DNA of 64,000 nucleotides, from the NCBI GenBank assembly GCA_028753945.1, contig JAPNXP010000008.1:3286001-3350000 (forward strand). Direction: 5' to 3'. Position numbers and translations under genes: made by a program. Below the pieces are notes generated by a model. The model was not told the DNA's origin and did not search any database. It worked only from the letters and a program-made list of their open reading frames with translations. The stretch is from Hexactinellida sp. DTS-2022 (taxonomy: Eukaryota; Porifera; Hexactinellida). Below, piece after piece: positions 43,942-54,681 of the stretch (positions are counted from its first letter, which is position 1; the number at the start of each line of letters is the position of its first letter).

Positions 43942-44107
43942 CAGTAGAACCTCGTTAGTACGAATACGGTCAATACGAATTCCGGATAAGACGAACAAAC
44001 AGTTTCACAAAATCAGGTCCCTACAATGGCTATTCAATGGGTATTACTTCGGATAAAGCGAACAATTTTTACCGTCCGTTGGTGTTCTTATTAACGAGGT
44101 TCCACTG
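43942..44107. mobile_element. Tc1/mariner-type MITE, AACCTCGTTAGTACGAA family
   Basis: CAGTAGAACCTCGTTAGTAC at the left and AACGAGGTTCCACTG at the right, TA on both sides. The 16690-16762 fragment belongs here. Confidence 0.75.
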
Positions 44108-44164
44108 TACTTTAGATTTCAGGTGCATTATAAAATACTACCTCTAGCATCGGTCTCGTTTTTA

Positions 44165-44505
44165 GTATGCTTCTTCTAGTAAAAAAACGTTATAGTAAAA
44201 AAACGTTATAGTAGGGTCCTACTATAGTTTTCTACTATAAGACTATAAGTGCACAGTTCTAAAATCGTCTGTCGGACTTTCGTCCGGCCGTACGCACTCG
44301 CCTGACTAAACTAATGATGATATAGATTTCAAATTTGGACAGGAGATATATTACTTCCTGGAGATGTGCACCTCGAAGCCATTTTCTCAATTTAGTCTTT
44401 GTTCGACAGTTATATCGAAATTTGTGTTCTGGTCCAGTGACTATTTTATAATTCGAATTAGTAATTGAAAATATAGAGGTTCCGTTGTATTTCCTAAGGC
44501 TGTTG
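44165..44505 (+). repeat. Dispersed repeat, copy 2
   Basis: Diverged copy of 18840-19115 with an extra block near 44200. No coding capacity is recognised. Confidence 0.6.
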
Positions 44506-45077
44506 TTTTTATTTATCAATTATAAGAACAATAAACACGTATTATAATTTTGAAGTTTTTGAAGTGATATCATATTTGGAATCAATCATTTACTTAGAAT
44601 ATTACCCTTTGCATATTCCTCTCAGTTCATTAAGAATTTTCTGAATTGTTTACACAGTACTGTATTTTGTAAACAACTGTGAACATTATAATTAGTAATA
44701 CGTTTATAAATTCGAAATTCGTGGTCAGCATTACTTTTTGACTATTAAGCCCGCCATACGGAATACAGATGCAGTATGCAATATGTTGCTTTCTTCGTGC
44801 AACAAGTTTCATTCAACAAAGTTGAACGAAAACTCAACATATACGGTGCAAGTTAGTTGCATTAAACATTCCAGAAACAAAATTATGTGCAACATTGTTG
44901 CATTAAAATTCAAAATCCATTAAGACGCTCATGGGTACAATGATATTACAACACAAACTGAATTATTATTGGGGTAGAAAGTTGCATTCACAAATCTGTA
45001 TAACGAAAAGAAAATAATAATTAATAAGAAATGATAAAATAAAGTAGACGTTCAAATACTGTATATTCATATAGTAT
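44506..45077. other. 3' flank of DUF4419 gene
   Basis: A remnant of the Helentron minisatellite unit (TTATAAATTCGAAATTCGTG) lies at 44703-44735. Nothing else is recognised. Confidence 0.4.
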
Positions 45078-46394
45078 TCAACAAATATCATTATTTTCAG
45101 TTGCTATGTCCCTCACTACATACCAACCCACCTGTGGAGTAATCAGTCCGTCTTCTCTCTGTGATACTCCCAAGAACCCAGACTTAAACTGAAGGTTATA
45201 CAAAGTAGAGAAGTAACACCATTCAACAGGAGCTGAACTCAACCCTATTGGGAACAGATTCACATCTTGCCCAGTGTAATATCCCTCATACTCATTACTA
45301 TTGTAACTATATTGAAGGGAATCACTGAATTTAGGATTTGCGTAGTCATTGGTAGGTTGGTAAGGAACAGTGAAACTATTATTACTTATTTCCCCATTAA
45401 TGATAAGCGGAAATAATATGTTTATCCACCCGCTTATGTAATTGTCGGGTCGGCAGTTGAAACGAGCTCCGCGTTTCACCATAGAATTCCAGAATTGAGT
45501 GTCTATCTGATCAGAAAATGGCTCCATCATCTTGTCCAGGAGTGGCAACAATGAGAGACTCCACTCCTCTCCAAAACTTCCCAGCTTTGCTAGAAGTTTA
45601 GATGTGGAGTTCTTAAGCTGTGACCAATCCATTTCCGTGCCCTCTAGAATAATATATGGGAATCCACAAACAGTGTAAACATGGTAATTAAAATAACTCT
45701 TAACAGCTTCCATTATTGTCATAGCAGAGGCAACACGATCGACCTGTGAAGTTGTGGAGAATGTTGTACTTGTTATTTCGTTAAAATCCCCAATTGTATT
45801 ATTTCCTATCTTTTCAACAAACTCCTCAGCTACTCCCCCCCAGTCGTTGAGTGGAGAGTCAAGAACGAAATTATCTCTTCTAACTTTTAGCAATAGTTTG
45901 CCAGTAAAATTAACAAAGTTATTACGCAACTCTTCAGAATTGTTATTTATGTACAAACTGGAAGATTGCAGAATGGTTAACCAAATATCGTCAACTCTTA
46001 TTTTCAAAGGGAAATGATTCGCGAACGCGTAGTAAGCAGCTCGAATAAGAGGATTTGGAATATCTGTTTCGTCTTTAATCAAACTGAGATTATCTCCATT
46101 GATATTATCCCATATACCTATTATCTTGTATCCTTCAGGTGTGTAGTCCCTGTGTGACAGAATTTGATTGAGTGACTGAGTAGAATACAATGAGGTGGGT
46201 TCGAGGTCCGGCGAAACTTGGAATGCTATTTCTCTTGAAGAATTAAAACTTGTACCAGTGCTTAGTGGGTTATTCTGCTTCGTGACAAGAGATATGAGAA
46301 GCAAACTAATCAATAGGATACACGAGGCGAGTAGTATTATCATTACTACTATAAATATTGAAAATGGAAGGAATAGCTTGTGTCTCTTCACCAT
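45078..46394 (-). CDS. Membrane-anchored DUF4419 protein, 438 aa
   Basis: Residues about 11-37 form one hydrophobic helix just after a short basic N-terminus (MVKRHK), so a type II or signal-anchor topology is likely. From about residue 95 the protein matches the DUF4419 family: DDIWLTILQ, a LRNNFVNFTGK-type block, LKVRRDNFV, a VCGFPYIILEGTEMDW core and a NYISGWINILFP block. The biochemical role of DUF4419 is unknown; the family is widespread in fungi, protists and some animals, usually without a membrane anchor. Asn-x-Ser/Thr sites are frequent after the helix, which fits a luminal or extracellular domain. The frame is complete in one exon. Confidence 0.88.
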   Translation of the reverse strand: MVKRHKLFLPFSIFIVVMIILLASCILLISLLLISLVTKQNNPLSTGTSFNSSREIAFQVSPDLEPTSLYSTQSLNQILSHRDYTPEGYKIIGIWDNINGDNLSLIKDETDIPNPLIRAAYYAFANHFPLKIRVDDIWLTILQSSSLYINNNSEELRNNFVNFTGKLLLKVRRDNFVLDSPLNDWGGVAEEFVEKIGNNTIGDFNEITSTTFSTTSQVDRVASAMTIMEAVKSYFNYHVYTVCGFPYIILEGTEMDWSQLKNSTSKLLAKLGSFGEEWSLSLLPLLDKMMEPFSDQIDTQFWNSMVKRGARFNCRPDNYISGWINILFPLIINGEISNNSFTVPYQPTNDYANPKFSDSLQYSYNSNEYEGYYTGQDVNLFPIGLSSAPVEWCYFSTLYNLQFKSGFLGVSQREDGLITPQVGWYVVRDIATENNDIC

Positions 46395-46433
46395 CTTTAC
46401 AAGGAACTAATATTGATTATAAAGCGTAAATAG

Positions 46434-47358
46434 GCCTGTTGTATGACAGTTTTACTACATGACAGACTTACTACCTCTATTACTAGTACCATGGATGTTC
46501 TCTATCCATGACAGTTTTACTACCTTACATGACAGAATTACTACCCTTTGATCTTTTGACTTGACTATTACTATGCACTTTTAATGGCTTCTTTCTTTCT
46601 TCTACTTGACTAAATACAAACAGCATGTATTCAAAATATTAGGAAATGGTAATTCATTTATATTATTTATTTTACTCATCGATTTAAGAAAGTACACAAA
46701 TTATAGTCTTGATTCAAGAAATCACATACAATAATGAATATCTCTGAATATTTAAAGCTTGTGAATTTTCTTTCCCATGTAATTTTTCCGACCGATTTAT
46801 TGAACTCAACAAAATTCGCGAGACGAAATTTTAAAATGCGTGCCTCAGGCTATCAACTTGGTGAAGTTATTGACAGGATACATAGACTATTAGTCGTACC
46901 ACAACTTTTTTTTACACAGACAGCTTCAGTGATGCAATGATTATTGAGTAGAGCGTAATATATCATCAGATTTCCCAATAGGTTATGTATTGTTAAATCT
47001 ATTAAAAGGTCCTATCTCCGATGTTAGAATAATTATCTATTTGCTATACCGTTCACAATGCTATACATATTAATTAACCTAGTGAATAATGAATACGGGG
47101 AAGGCGGATGTGGAAATGTCAATAATATAGATGATTGAGCAAGTCAAATTCAATATATTTTTTAAAGAACAAGTAATATTTAGTCAAGTAGAAGAAAGAA
47201 AGAAGCCATTAAAAATGCATAGTAATAGTCAAGTCATGATCAAAGGGTAGTAATTCTGTCATGTAAGGTAGTAAATCTGTCATGGATAGAGAACATCCAT
47301 GGTACTAGTAATAGAGGTAGTAAGTCTGTCATGGTAGTAAAACTGTCATACAACAGGT
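46434..47358. mobile_element. Palindromic element with CCTGTTGTATGACAG ends
   Basis: Arms of about 190 bp (46434-46620 and 47165-47358) are inverted and share CATGACAG/TTACTACC repeats and GAAAGAAAGAAGCCATT. Flanks GTAAATAG and CTAAATAG differ at one base, fitting an 8-bp duplication in a host repeat also seen at 17140. The centre (46620-47165) has no recognisable protein. Confidence 0.75.
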
Positions 47359-47588
47359 CTAAATAGTAAATTTCACAATGTGAAATTTTAATGATTACGT
47401 CATCATGCGATAATGAGTTAGCATATTGGCGATCTGGTAAGACCAACGTGTCCGCATCATTAATGTCCATGTTCTATTAAATTTTCAGATTTTTATCTAT
47501 TAAAGGGCGCGAATTATGTGCGATTAAGTGAATTTTCAGGGTTCTCGAAATGTGACAATGACGTCATAACTTTGTCTATTAGTTTATC

Positions 47589-48148
47589 CATAGATGCATT
47601 ATACGATCATACGTTATACGTTCGGGGAGCGTATAATGGATCATATATACGTATAATGGATCATATATACGTTCGAGCGTATAATCAACGTATAACAAAT
47701 GGCCAACGTATGATACCATCATACGATGAAACTGAATTTAGTCAATTTAGTAAAAACTAAAACGTGACTATTAGTGATGCTAAGGAAGACAGGTTTCTTC
47801 GATACATAACGTATGGTAACGTATAATGAACGTATAATGAACGTATGATGAACGTATGATAACGTATGGTAACGTATAATGAACGTATAATGAACGTATG
47901 ATAACGTATGATGAACGTATGATAACGTATGGTAACGTATAATGAACGTATAATGAACGTATAATGAACGTATGATGAACGTATGATGAACGTATAATGA
48001 AAATCGTATAAAATCATTATACGTTATACGTCGTATGATGATTATACGTTTTGACCATATGATCCTCTAACGTATGATGGCATTATACGTTCACCTAACG
48101 TATAATGGCACCATATATACGTTATACGTTACGTATAATGCATCTATG
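47589..48148. mobile_element. 560-bp element made of AACGTATAATG/ATGAACGT tandem repeats
   Basis: Ends CATAGATGCATTATACG and CGTATAATGCATCTATG, with exact 8-bp duplication AGTTTATC at 47581-47588 and 48149-48156. About 40 copies of 9-11-bp words (GAACGTATAAT, GAACGTATGAT, TAACGTATGGT) fill the interior. Confidence 0.85.
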
Positions 48149-48156
48149 AGTTTATC

Positions 48157-48675
48157 AACTACCATATTTACACAACATCGAGAGCATATGCCTAAAACAA
48201 TAATTATTGAAGATAATTAATTATAGTTTCTCAAGGACACAAATACAATGGAATAAACGTGTTTGAATATTAACTAAATGCAAATGGGATGAAGTTATAA
48301 GGATTGGAAGACAAACCAATGGAATTTAATAAAAATAAGTAGAAAATAAAAATTAGCCCTCATTTAATTAAAAAGAATATTAGTGCGGTCATAGGAAGAT
48401 AAGTTATTCTTCAATAATAAAATTATTTTTCCATGAGGGAATATAAACTATTAAACATCTACTTGTATGAATAACAAATTATACATATAAAGTAATTTAC
48501 TAAAACTTTTGCAAATCGTTCGATAAATCTCTATCTTAACATATTGCACTAAAAGAGCAAATTCGTATGTATTATTGCACAATATCTAGTATGTATACTT
48601 TAAAATAGATTTATATCTTGTTTAGCTTACAAATCCGTTGTTTTAAGTTAATTAATTTGTAATTTATTATACTGT
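48157..48675. other. Upstream of METTL7-like gene
   Basis: AT-rich, no repeat or gene recognised. Confidence 0.35.
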
Positions 48676-49464
48676 ATGACTATTGCTAATAAATATATGA
48701 ATTATAGATCCAAATTGGCTATTATCAAGATGGATGTTCTATACTCTCTCTTATTTCTTATCGTCATAATACTATGCGTGTATATATTTATTAGCCGAAA
48801 TGAGACCATAAAGCGAAGAATTTTTGCAAAAATATGGTTATCAGGAACCAACAAGAATATGGACAAAATGTTGTATCGGGCTAAGAAGGAACTGATGGCT
48901 AGAGCTAGGCTAGAAGGAGACCTGCTAGAGATAGGCAGCGCAGATGGAATTAACATTAAATACTTTCTAGAAAGAGGCGATGTGGTTAGTTCATTGACCT
49001 GTATTGAGCCTAATCGGATTCTCGTTGATTCAATGAAGTCTGCCAATTTGGTCACTCCTTTCACAATCCATCATTTCTGTGGAACATTCTCTGAGTTTCT
49101 AGCCAGTGCAAATAAGGAGGTAAATAAGTTTAATGTTATAATACTTTGTCTATTACTGTGTTCAGTGGATGACCCGTCTGACTTTCTGGATGAGTGCCAT
49201 AAGCTGTTGCTGCCCGGGGGCAGGCTCCTGGTGCTGGAACACGTGCGCGACCAGAGAAGTCTGCCTATAGTATTCCTACAGTATTTAATGAATCCCCTCT
49301 GGAGGATTCTGGGAGATAACTGCTGCTTAACCAGACAGCCGTACTTGCATCTTAGGAAGATGGAGTGGAGTAGCATTTCTGAAGAAATGAGAAGACTTGA
49401 CAAAAGCAAATTACCTTTCATAAGACAGTTCTACTCCTGCGTGGCGACTAAGCTAAGCGATTAA
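48676..49464 (+). CDS. METTL7/TMT1-like membrane-bound methyltransferase, 262 aa
   Basis: A hydrophobic helix (about residues 22-40, LYSLLFLIVIILCVYIF) anchors a class I SAM-dependent methyltransferase domain. Motif I is LLEIGSADG, followed by the acidic end of strand 2 (CIEPN), a VIILCLLLCSVDDP strand, LLPGGRLLVLEHV, and a DNCCLTRQP segment near the C-terminus. The order and text match METTL7A/B (TMT1A/B), thiol methyltransferases of the ER and lipid-droplet membrane. Motif I has SADG where most relatives have CGTG, so SAM binding should be tested. An internal Met at 48730 (MDVLYSL) gives a start closer to the membrane helix and is perhaps the true one. Single exon and complete. Confidence 0.85.
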   Translation: MTIANKYMNYRSKLAIIKMDVLYSLLFLIVIILCVYIFISRNETIKRRIFAKIWLSGTNKNMDKMLYRAKKELMARARLEGDLLEIGSADGINIKYFLERGDVVSSLTCIEPNRILVDSMKSANLVTPFTIHHFCGTFSEFLASANKEVNKFNVIILCLLLCSVDDPSDFLDECHKLLLPGGRLLVLEHVRDQRSLPIVFLQYLMNPLWRILGDNCCLTRQPYLHLRKMEWSSISEEMRRLDKSKLPFIRQFYSCVATKLSD

Positions 49465-50590
49465 GACAAACTAAACGAACTACGAGTTATTTTTGTCCAT
49501 TTATGTTTATTAGCCAATTAATATAATAAGTTTTATTTCTTTATTCAATAATGTAGTATGAGCAATATTATTATTTCGACTCCATTTATTATAACGCCCA
49601 TTATTTGTGAGCGAAGTTCATGTGCCCAATTACTCGGCTACTGCGGTGGATTATTCTCAAAGGAGCCATGGCTCCGGTCTAGGGCTCAGCAAATTATTTG
49701 TACATAATTATCCCTTGCTTAATACGTAAGTATTTAATAAATTTCATTATTTCCTGAACAGTTCTAAAATTAATTCCGATCCTTTCATTAATCTAAGTAG
49801 CCAGGGTTGGCAGGTACGGCGAGTGCTTTTCTAATTCATCCCCAAATATCGGGGCATTACCACACAAAATGAAAAAAATGCAACTGCTAAAAATCGTGTT
49901 GCAACGGGTACGGCTGAAACGACCACTTTTCTAAAGGTTAATGATATCGCCGATCATTTGTATTTAGATGATGTGGCTTCGCTATGTCACTTTAAATATC
50001 GCAAAACCTTCACGCGCGCTACTGGTAGCTATAAGTTATCACTTTGTTGCGGTTTTCCTATTAACAATTGAGGCTTACACGTAGGAGACAGTCGCCAATG
50101 CCGACGACCTTTCTATACCACAATCCCAAGAAACCAATTATCTCCTGTCTTTATAACTATGGATTATATATCCCTACGCAGCGGACAACTTTGTTTTAGG
50201 ACCAAAGGGAATAGTTTATTCAGTTCTAAGAGTAAGTTCTCTAATTAGCGAGACCTGTGTATGAATATACGTATGTATGGCATGACTTTACTTGTAGTTA
50301 ATGATAACATCACTGAGCACGGGGTAGTGGCCAAATCCAAGAGATACAAGGATTTGAGGTGGTGCATTCTCGCGAAAATAGGTGCTCCCGTCTAGCGCCA
50401 CGGCACATCAGCTGTTAATACAATCCGCCACACAGATTATATATCATGATACGGCCTTATAGCTAGCTATAGAAGTTATTGAATGGATTTTTAACAATTC
50501 CCCTATAAACAGTAGTTAGAATAAATAGCTATTGGGATGGCCCTTTACAATAATGACAATAATTAAATGCAATATTATATTTAATAGCTA
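49465..50590. other. Intergenic, nothing recognised
   Basis: More GC-balanced than other spacers (about 49800-50440) but no ORF longer than about 60 codons and no family recognised. It may include the TMTC promoter and decayed repeat. Confidence 0.35.
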
Positions 50591-53131
50591 ATGAATCTAA
50601 TCTTGGTTTGCTCAGCTGTGATTCTCCTCTGCTCTCTGCTCCCCTACCTCAGCTCTGTGCCCGGAGAGCTGGTGCATGACGACAGGTTTGCTATCTTAGA
50701 GAATCCGGATATTGTAGATAAGTTCGATATTAGAAGTGTATTCACAAATGACTTCTGGGGAACTCCCATCCATAGTCCAAACAGCCACAAATCTTACAGA
50801 CCCCTCACAGTACTTACTTTCAAACTCAACCACTATTTACATGAATTCTCGCCACACGGATACCACATACTTAATATTATCATTCATTTTCTGAACTCTC
50901 TGCTTTTCTTTATCATTTCATATTCGTATATATTCTCTGATAACTTCCTTCTGTCTCTTTCCAGTGCTTGTCTGTTCGCTTCGCATCCCATCCACACAGA
51001 AGCGGTGACTGGAGTGGTAGGGAGAGCGGAGCTGCTGGCTTGCTTGGCTTTCCTGGCCTCGCTAATACTATATATACACCTCTGTACAGTCAGCAACAGA
51101 AGAGCTGCTCAGTTCAACTATTGCTGCCAGCTATCTGCCATTCTGTTAGTAGGAGTTTTGACAGGTGTGTCTACCCTTTGTAAAGAGAATGGAGTAACAG
51201 TGCTTGGTGTGTGTGGATTGTTAGATATTGCTATCTACTCAAGGGCTAACATTAAAACAGCTTACAAAGATTTAGTTAAGTTTAAAGTTCTAAACTGTTT
51301 TACCGGTTGCAAACAATTTCTTTTAAGATCCTTGTTTCTTTGCGTTACTCTGGTGCTGATTATATTTCTGAGACTTCTGATCCAGGGAGGAGAGCTGCCG
51401 GCTTTCATTGACGAAGATAATCCCGCTTCTTTCTCCTCTCCCCTGACCAAGTTTCTAAGCTACAACTATATATACTTCGTCAATGTATTCCTGATCGTAA
51501 TGCCCTCTAGACTATCCTATGATTGGCAAATGGGCAGCATTCCTTTGGTGCACCAGTTTTCTGATTATAGAAATATATATTCTATGCTATTGTGGATTAT
51601 AATACTATGCTTCGTACTTCGGCTATCTCACAGGTGGGGTATGTCTGTTGGTGTGTCTCATAACCCAATATTCTATTCTCTCATTCTGTTGATTGTGCCA
51701 TTCATCCCCTCCAGCAATATATTCTTGAGAGTTGGCTTTGTGATTGCAGAGCGAGTGCTGTACATTCCAAGCATCGGTTTGTGTATCTGTGTGCCGTTTG
51801 GGTTCAATTTAATTCTTTCAAAATTAAAAATACCAAAAATATATTTACTCTTTTTATTCATTCTTGTGCTGTTATTCTCGTTGAAAACGCATCAGAGAAA
51901 TAAGGTGTGGCTGAACAGAGAATCTCTGTTCCTGTCTGGAATCAGGGACATGCCTCACAACGCTAAGACACACTATAATTACGCTAACTTTCTCAGAGAC
52001 AGTTTGAGAAACACAGAGGCTATAATGCACTATAGAGAGGCTGTTGCCCTGTGGCCCTCCCATGCCAGTTCCCACAACAACCTAGGCACGCTCCTAACCG
52101 GAGAGGAAGCCATTGGACATTTCAGGTCAGCTATAAAATACAAACCTACTCACTCCAGAGCCATGTTTAACTTGGGCAATCGCCTGGCGGGCCAAGAGAG
52201 ATACTCCGAAGCGATAGAAGCCTACCACGCGTCTCTGCACTTAGACGATTCGTCCAGTGACTGCTGGCTGAGTCTCTGCGCTGCGCTAATCGAGTCCCGG
52301 GCTCCGACTGAGGCTGTGCTGCTCAGCTTGAGACGCGCGGACTCCACCGCCACTCGGTCGCTTACACACCTCACTAACATGGCCAAGCTGTATCTGGACG
52401 CGGGAGACAGGGCACAGGCTAAGCACTATTACAGTGAATGCATCGGGAGCGATGCGGGAGAGGGAAGCGAGCAGTGCTATCTGGGCCTAGCCTCTGTGTA
52501 CCGCGCGACGGGCGAGTTAGCTCGGGCAGAGCAGCTGTTCGAACAAACTATCCAATTGTTCCCAGAGTACAACTTAGCCCTCACTACATTCGGTTCTTAC
52601 CTGTACAACACTAATAAACACGACAGAGCTATTGAACTGTATAGAATTGCATTCGATAAACTTCCAATGCAAACAGAGGATATTGTTTCTAACTTTGTTC
52701 AGATGCTACTGAGGAAGGATCTGATTATGGAGGCGAGATCCATGGTGTGGACTCACTTTAACTCAAGTAGCTCTTCTCCCAAACTGTTAAAGCTCTTAGT
52801 TCAAATTGAAATAGCAGACAGGCAGGATAGGACGGCTCTAGAGCTGTTGACACAGTACTCTAGCTTAGTGCGGGATGGTGGCGAGCTGCTCTACTACCAA
52901 GCGACTGCCCTCAGGAACCTAAACAAGTATACAGACGCGCTCAATATCTACCATGCTATACTGCTTAGCGACCCCGACAATAGTAAAGTGCTCCACGACA
53001 TAGGAGCGATATACCATATCCTGAGGCGGTACAGGGAGTCTCGCGAATATTACGAACGGGCTTTGAGTTTGGCGCCTAATGACCCACTGATTAAGCAAAA
53101 TATCCAAAAACTGAAAAATTCAATTCATTAG
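50591..53131 (+). CDS. TMTC4: TMTC-family O-mannosyltransferase with TPR repeats, TMTC4-like, 846 aa
   Basis: TMTC proteins are ER multi-pass enzymes that transfer mannose to cadherin-type domains. The first helix is residues 3-22, and the catalytic luminal motif HDD is at 29-31. Next come the family blocks HKSYRPLTVLTFKLN and HPIHTEAVTGVVGRAE. Further membrane helices follow to about residue 430, with the DUF1736 core near residues 277-320 (YDWQMGSIPLV) and RVGFVIAERVLYIPSIG. Residues about 450-840 are TPR repeats (AKTHYNYANFLRD, SHNNLGTLL, ending NDPLIKQNIQKL). The AERVLY and SYDW text is closest in memory to TMTC4, but TMTC1-3 are not excluded. Vertebrate orthologues have many introns; here the whole gene is one exon. 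It converges on ZGPAT. Confidence 0.92.
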   Translation: MNLILVCSAVILLCSLLPYLSSVPGELVHDDRFAILENPDIVDKFDIRSVFTNDFWGTPIHSPNSHKSYRPLTVLTFKLNHYLHEFSPHGYHILNIIIHFLNSLLFFIISYSYIFSDNFLLSLSSACLFASHPIHTEAVTGVVGRAELLACLAFLASLILYIHLCTVSNRRAAQFNYCCQLSAILLVGVLTGVSTLCKENGVTVLGVCGLLDIAIYSRANIKTAYKDLVKFKVLNCFTGCKQFLLRSLFLCVTLVLIIFLRLLIQGGELPAFIDEDNPASFSSPLTKFLSYNYIYFVNVFLIVMPSRLSYDWQMGSIPLVHQFSDYRNIYSMLLWIIILCFVLRLSHRWGMSVGVSHNPIFYSLILLIVPFIPSSNIFLRVGFVIAERVLYIPSIGLCICVPFGFNLILSKLKIPKIYLLFLFILVLLFSLKTHQRNKVWLNRESLFLSGIRDMPHNAKTHYNYANFLRDSLRNTEAIMHYREAVALWPSHASSHNNLGTLLTGEEAIGHFRSAIKYKPTHSRAMFNLGNRLAGQERYSEAIEAYHASLHLDDSSSDCWLSLCAALIESRAPTEAVLLSLRRADSTATRSLTHLTNMAKLYLDAGDRAQAKHYYSECIGSDAGEGSEQCYLGLASVYRATGELARAEQLFEQTIQLFPEYNLALTTFGSYLYNTNKHDRAIELYRIAFDKLPMQTEDIVSNFVQMLLRKDLIMEARSMVWTHFNSSSSSPKLLKLLVQIEIADRQDRTALELLTQYSSLVRDGGELLYYQATALRNLNKYTDALNIYHAILLSDPDNSKVLHDIGAIYHILRRYRESREYYERALSLAPNDPLIKQNIQKLKNSIH

Positions 53132-53218
53132 AAATACATGAATTTATATATAAATTAATTTTTCTATTTTATTAATTTTGATAATTATTAACGAATGGAA
53201 TGGCTGATTAGAATTAGA

Positions 53219-53249
53219 AATAAATTGATGATTGAACGAGATTTTTATT
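53219..53249. terminator. Facing poly(A) signals of TMTC and ZGPAT
   Basis: AATAAA at 53219-53224 on the plus strand is 88 bp after the TMTC stop. TTTATT at 53244-53249 (AATAAA on the minus strand) is about 70 bp after the ZGPAT stop. Transcripts cleaved 15-25 bp beyond each signal would overlap slightly. Confidence 0.6.
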
Positions 53250-53316
53250 TAATCAAGTTGTAAAATATAAATTAAAGGTATAATTGGTGTCTGGATGGTC
53301 AAAATAATGAATAAAT

Positions 53317-54681
53317 TCAAAACACAGACATACTAGCTCTCTTCTTCTTCGAGTTAAGTCTGGATAGAATGCTGCTCTCTTCTTGTTCCAGCAGAGACAG
53401 GTCTCTCTCGACTCTCCTCAGTTTAATCTCTATCTGCTTAGCTATCACAGGGTCTTTTCTGTTCCTAGAGAGGGACAGCCTGAGTATGTCTACCTCTGTC
53501 TTTGCGTCTCTCAGCTGTTTGTCTAGCTGGACTCTTCTTCCCCCGGATACATCCACCCTATTCCTGTCTTTGCTGGCAGAGTTAGATGCATGCGTGTGCT
53601 CTCTGCTGCTCATCTCGTGGCGAACCAGCTGCTGCAGCTGGATGGAGTTATTCAGGAAATCAAATACGTCTAAATTAACAGAATCCGTTGAACCATTGTT
53701 GACTATATTCCTCTTTATGTATTTCTTCTTAATGGTTTTTCTTCGGTGCTTATTATTAGTGCTATTTCGTTTTGACTCCATACACTGGTCGAGGCTTCTT
53801 CCCTTAGGTAGCACCACAATCTCAACTGGATCTCGCATTCCATTTCCTTCTACGCCCAATCCTGTACCAGGGACATACCCCATTTTACTCATCAGTTTAG
53901 AGCCGATTCCCCGTGTGTGTTTCTCCCAAAAGGCTTCTCTACCGATTCTACTGTTATCCGATGGGGTCGGTAAGATAGGAATAGTTCGGTATTCGTACTC
54001 ACTGTCTTCTCCAGAGGAATAGAGATCTTCTTTCGGAGGCGTTTTAAGCAGAAATACTTCATTGATTGGCACTTGAACTTTCTCATTTGATTTCTCTAGC
54101 CATACTTCGCAAATACTTTCTATTTTATTTAAAATGATGCCGGGTATCCACAGACAACTATCCTCGCAGTAGACCAGACAAGCTGAATCCTCCTGCGCCT
54201 GGGACATGTCAGAATCTTGGTATGTCTCCAAAAGACTCGTGTCCACTCTGTACCCGTGACTCCGTCTGCACTCCGACTCGAACTTGCAGTTCCCGTCTAA
54301 GAAGTAGCGACAAGGTATCATAGATTCATCTGTGGGGTGAGTGAAGAGAACGAAGGCGCAGTTAGTACAGCTGTCCAGCTCCATTATGATACAGTTCCTG
54401 GAAGCTATATCTCCAGCATAGCTGGTACACTGGGTGGAGTATTTGTCTCCGACAGCAAACTGCGTGTCCGTCTCGCGTGTTATCTCTGTGACGCTGCCAG
54501 TCGCCTGTGGTTCCGCTAGCTCGAGGAATTGTATAATATCATTCCTAACAGAAATAAGCGCTTGGTTGTCTGGATCTGAGGCCAGCTGTTCTTCTATCGT
54601 GAGCAGATGTTGAGAGAAATCAGAAACGGATTCTCGAACTGAATCTGTTACTGAATCTGTTGAAAGAACTTCTTCCATCAT
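53317..54681 (-). CDS. ZGPAT: ZGPAT homologue, CCCH finger and G-patch protein, 454 aa
   Basis: N-terminal acidic helix with [15 protein letters not shown] text, then a CCCH zinc finger (C124-x7-C132-x5-C138-x3-H142), a Tudor-like stretch at about 165-215 ([23 protein letters not shown]) and a G-patch at 255-300 ([32 protein letters not shown]). The C-terminal third is a charged coiled coil. This is the full ZGPAT order. The human protein is a nuclear factor that represses EGFR and recruits the NuRD complex. G-patches activate DEAH helicases, so an RNA role is also possible. Single exon, complete, slightly shorter than the vertebrate protein. Shares a convergent 3' region with TMTC. Confidence 0.93.
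   Translation of the reverse strand: MMEEVLSTDSVTDSVRESVSDFSQHLLTIEEQLASDPDNQALISVRNDIIQFLELAEPQATGSVTEITRETDTQFAVGDKYSTQCTSYAGDIASRNCIIMELDSCTNCAFVLFTHPTDESMIPCRYFLDGNCKFESECRRSHGYRVDTSLLETYQDSDMSQAQEDSACLVYCEDSCLWIPGIILNKIESICEVWLEKSNEKVQVPINEVFLLKTPPKEDLYSSGEDSEYEYRTIPILPTPSDNSRIGREAFWEKHTRGIGSKLMSKMGYVPGTGLGVEGNGMRDPVEIVVLPKGRSLDQCMESKRNSTNNKHRRKTIKKKYIKRNIVNNGSTDSVNLDVFDFLNNSIQLQQLVRHEMSSREHTHASNSASKDRNRVDVSGGRRVQLDKQLRDAKTEVDILRLSLSRNRKDPVIAKQIEIKLRRVERDLSLLEQEESSILSRLNSKKKRASMSVF

Noticed and set aside
46734..46940. 68-aa ORF at the centre of a palindromic element
   Set aside because: No recognisable domain and no supporting copy.
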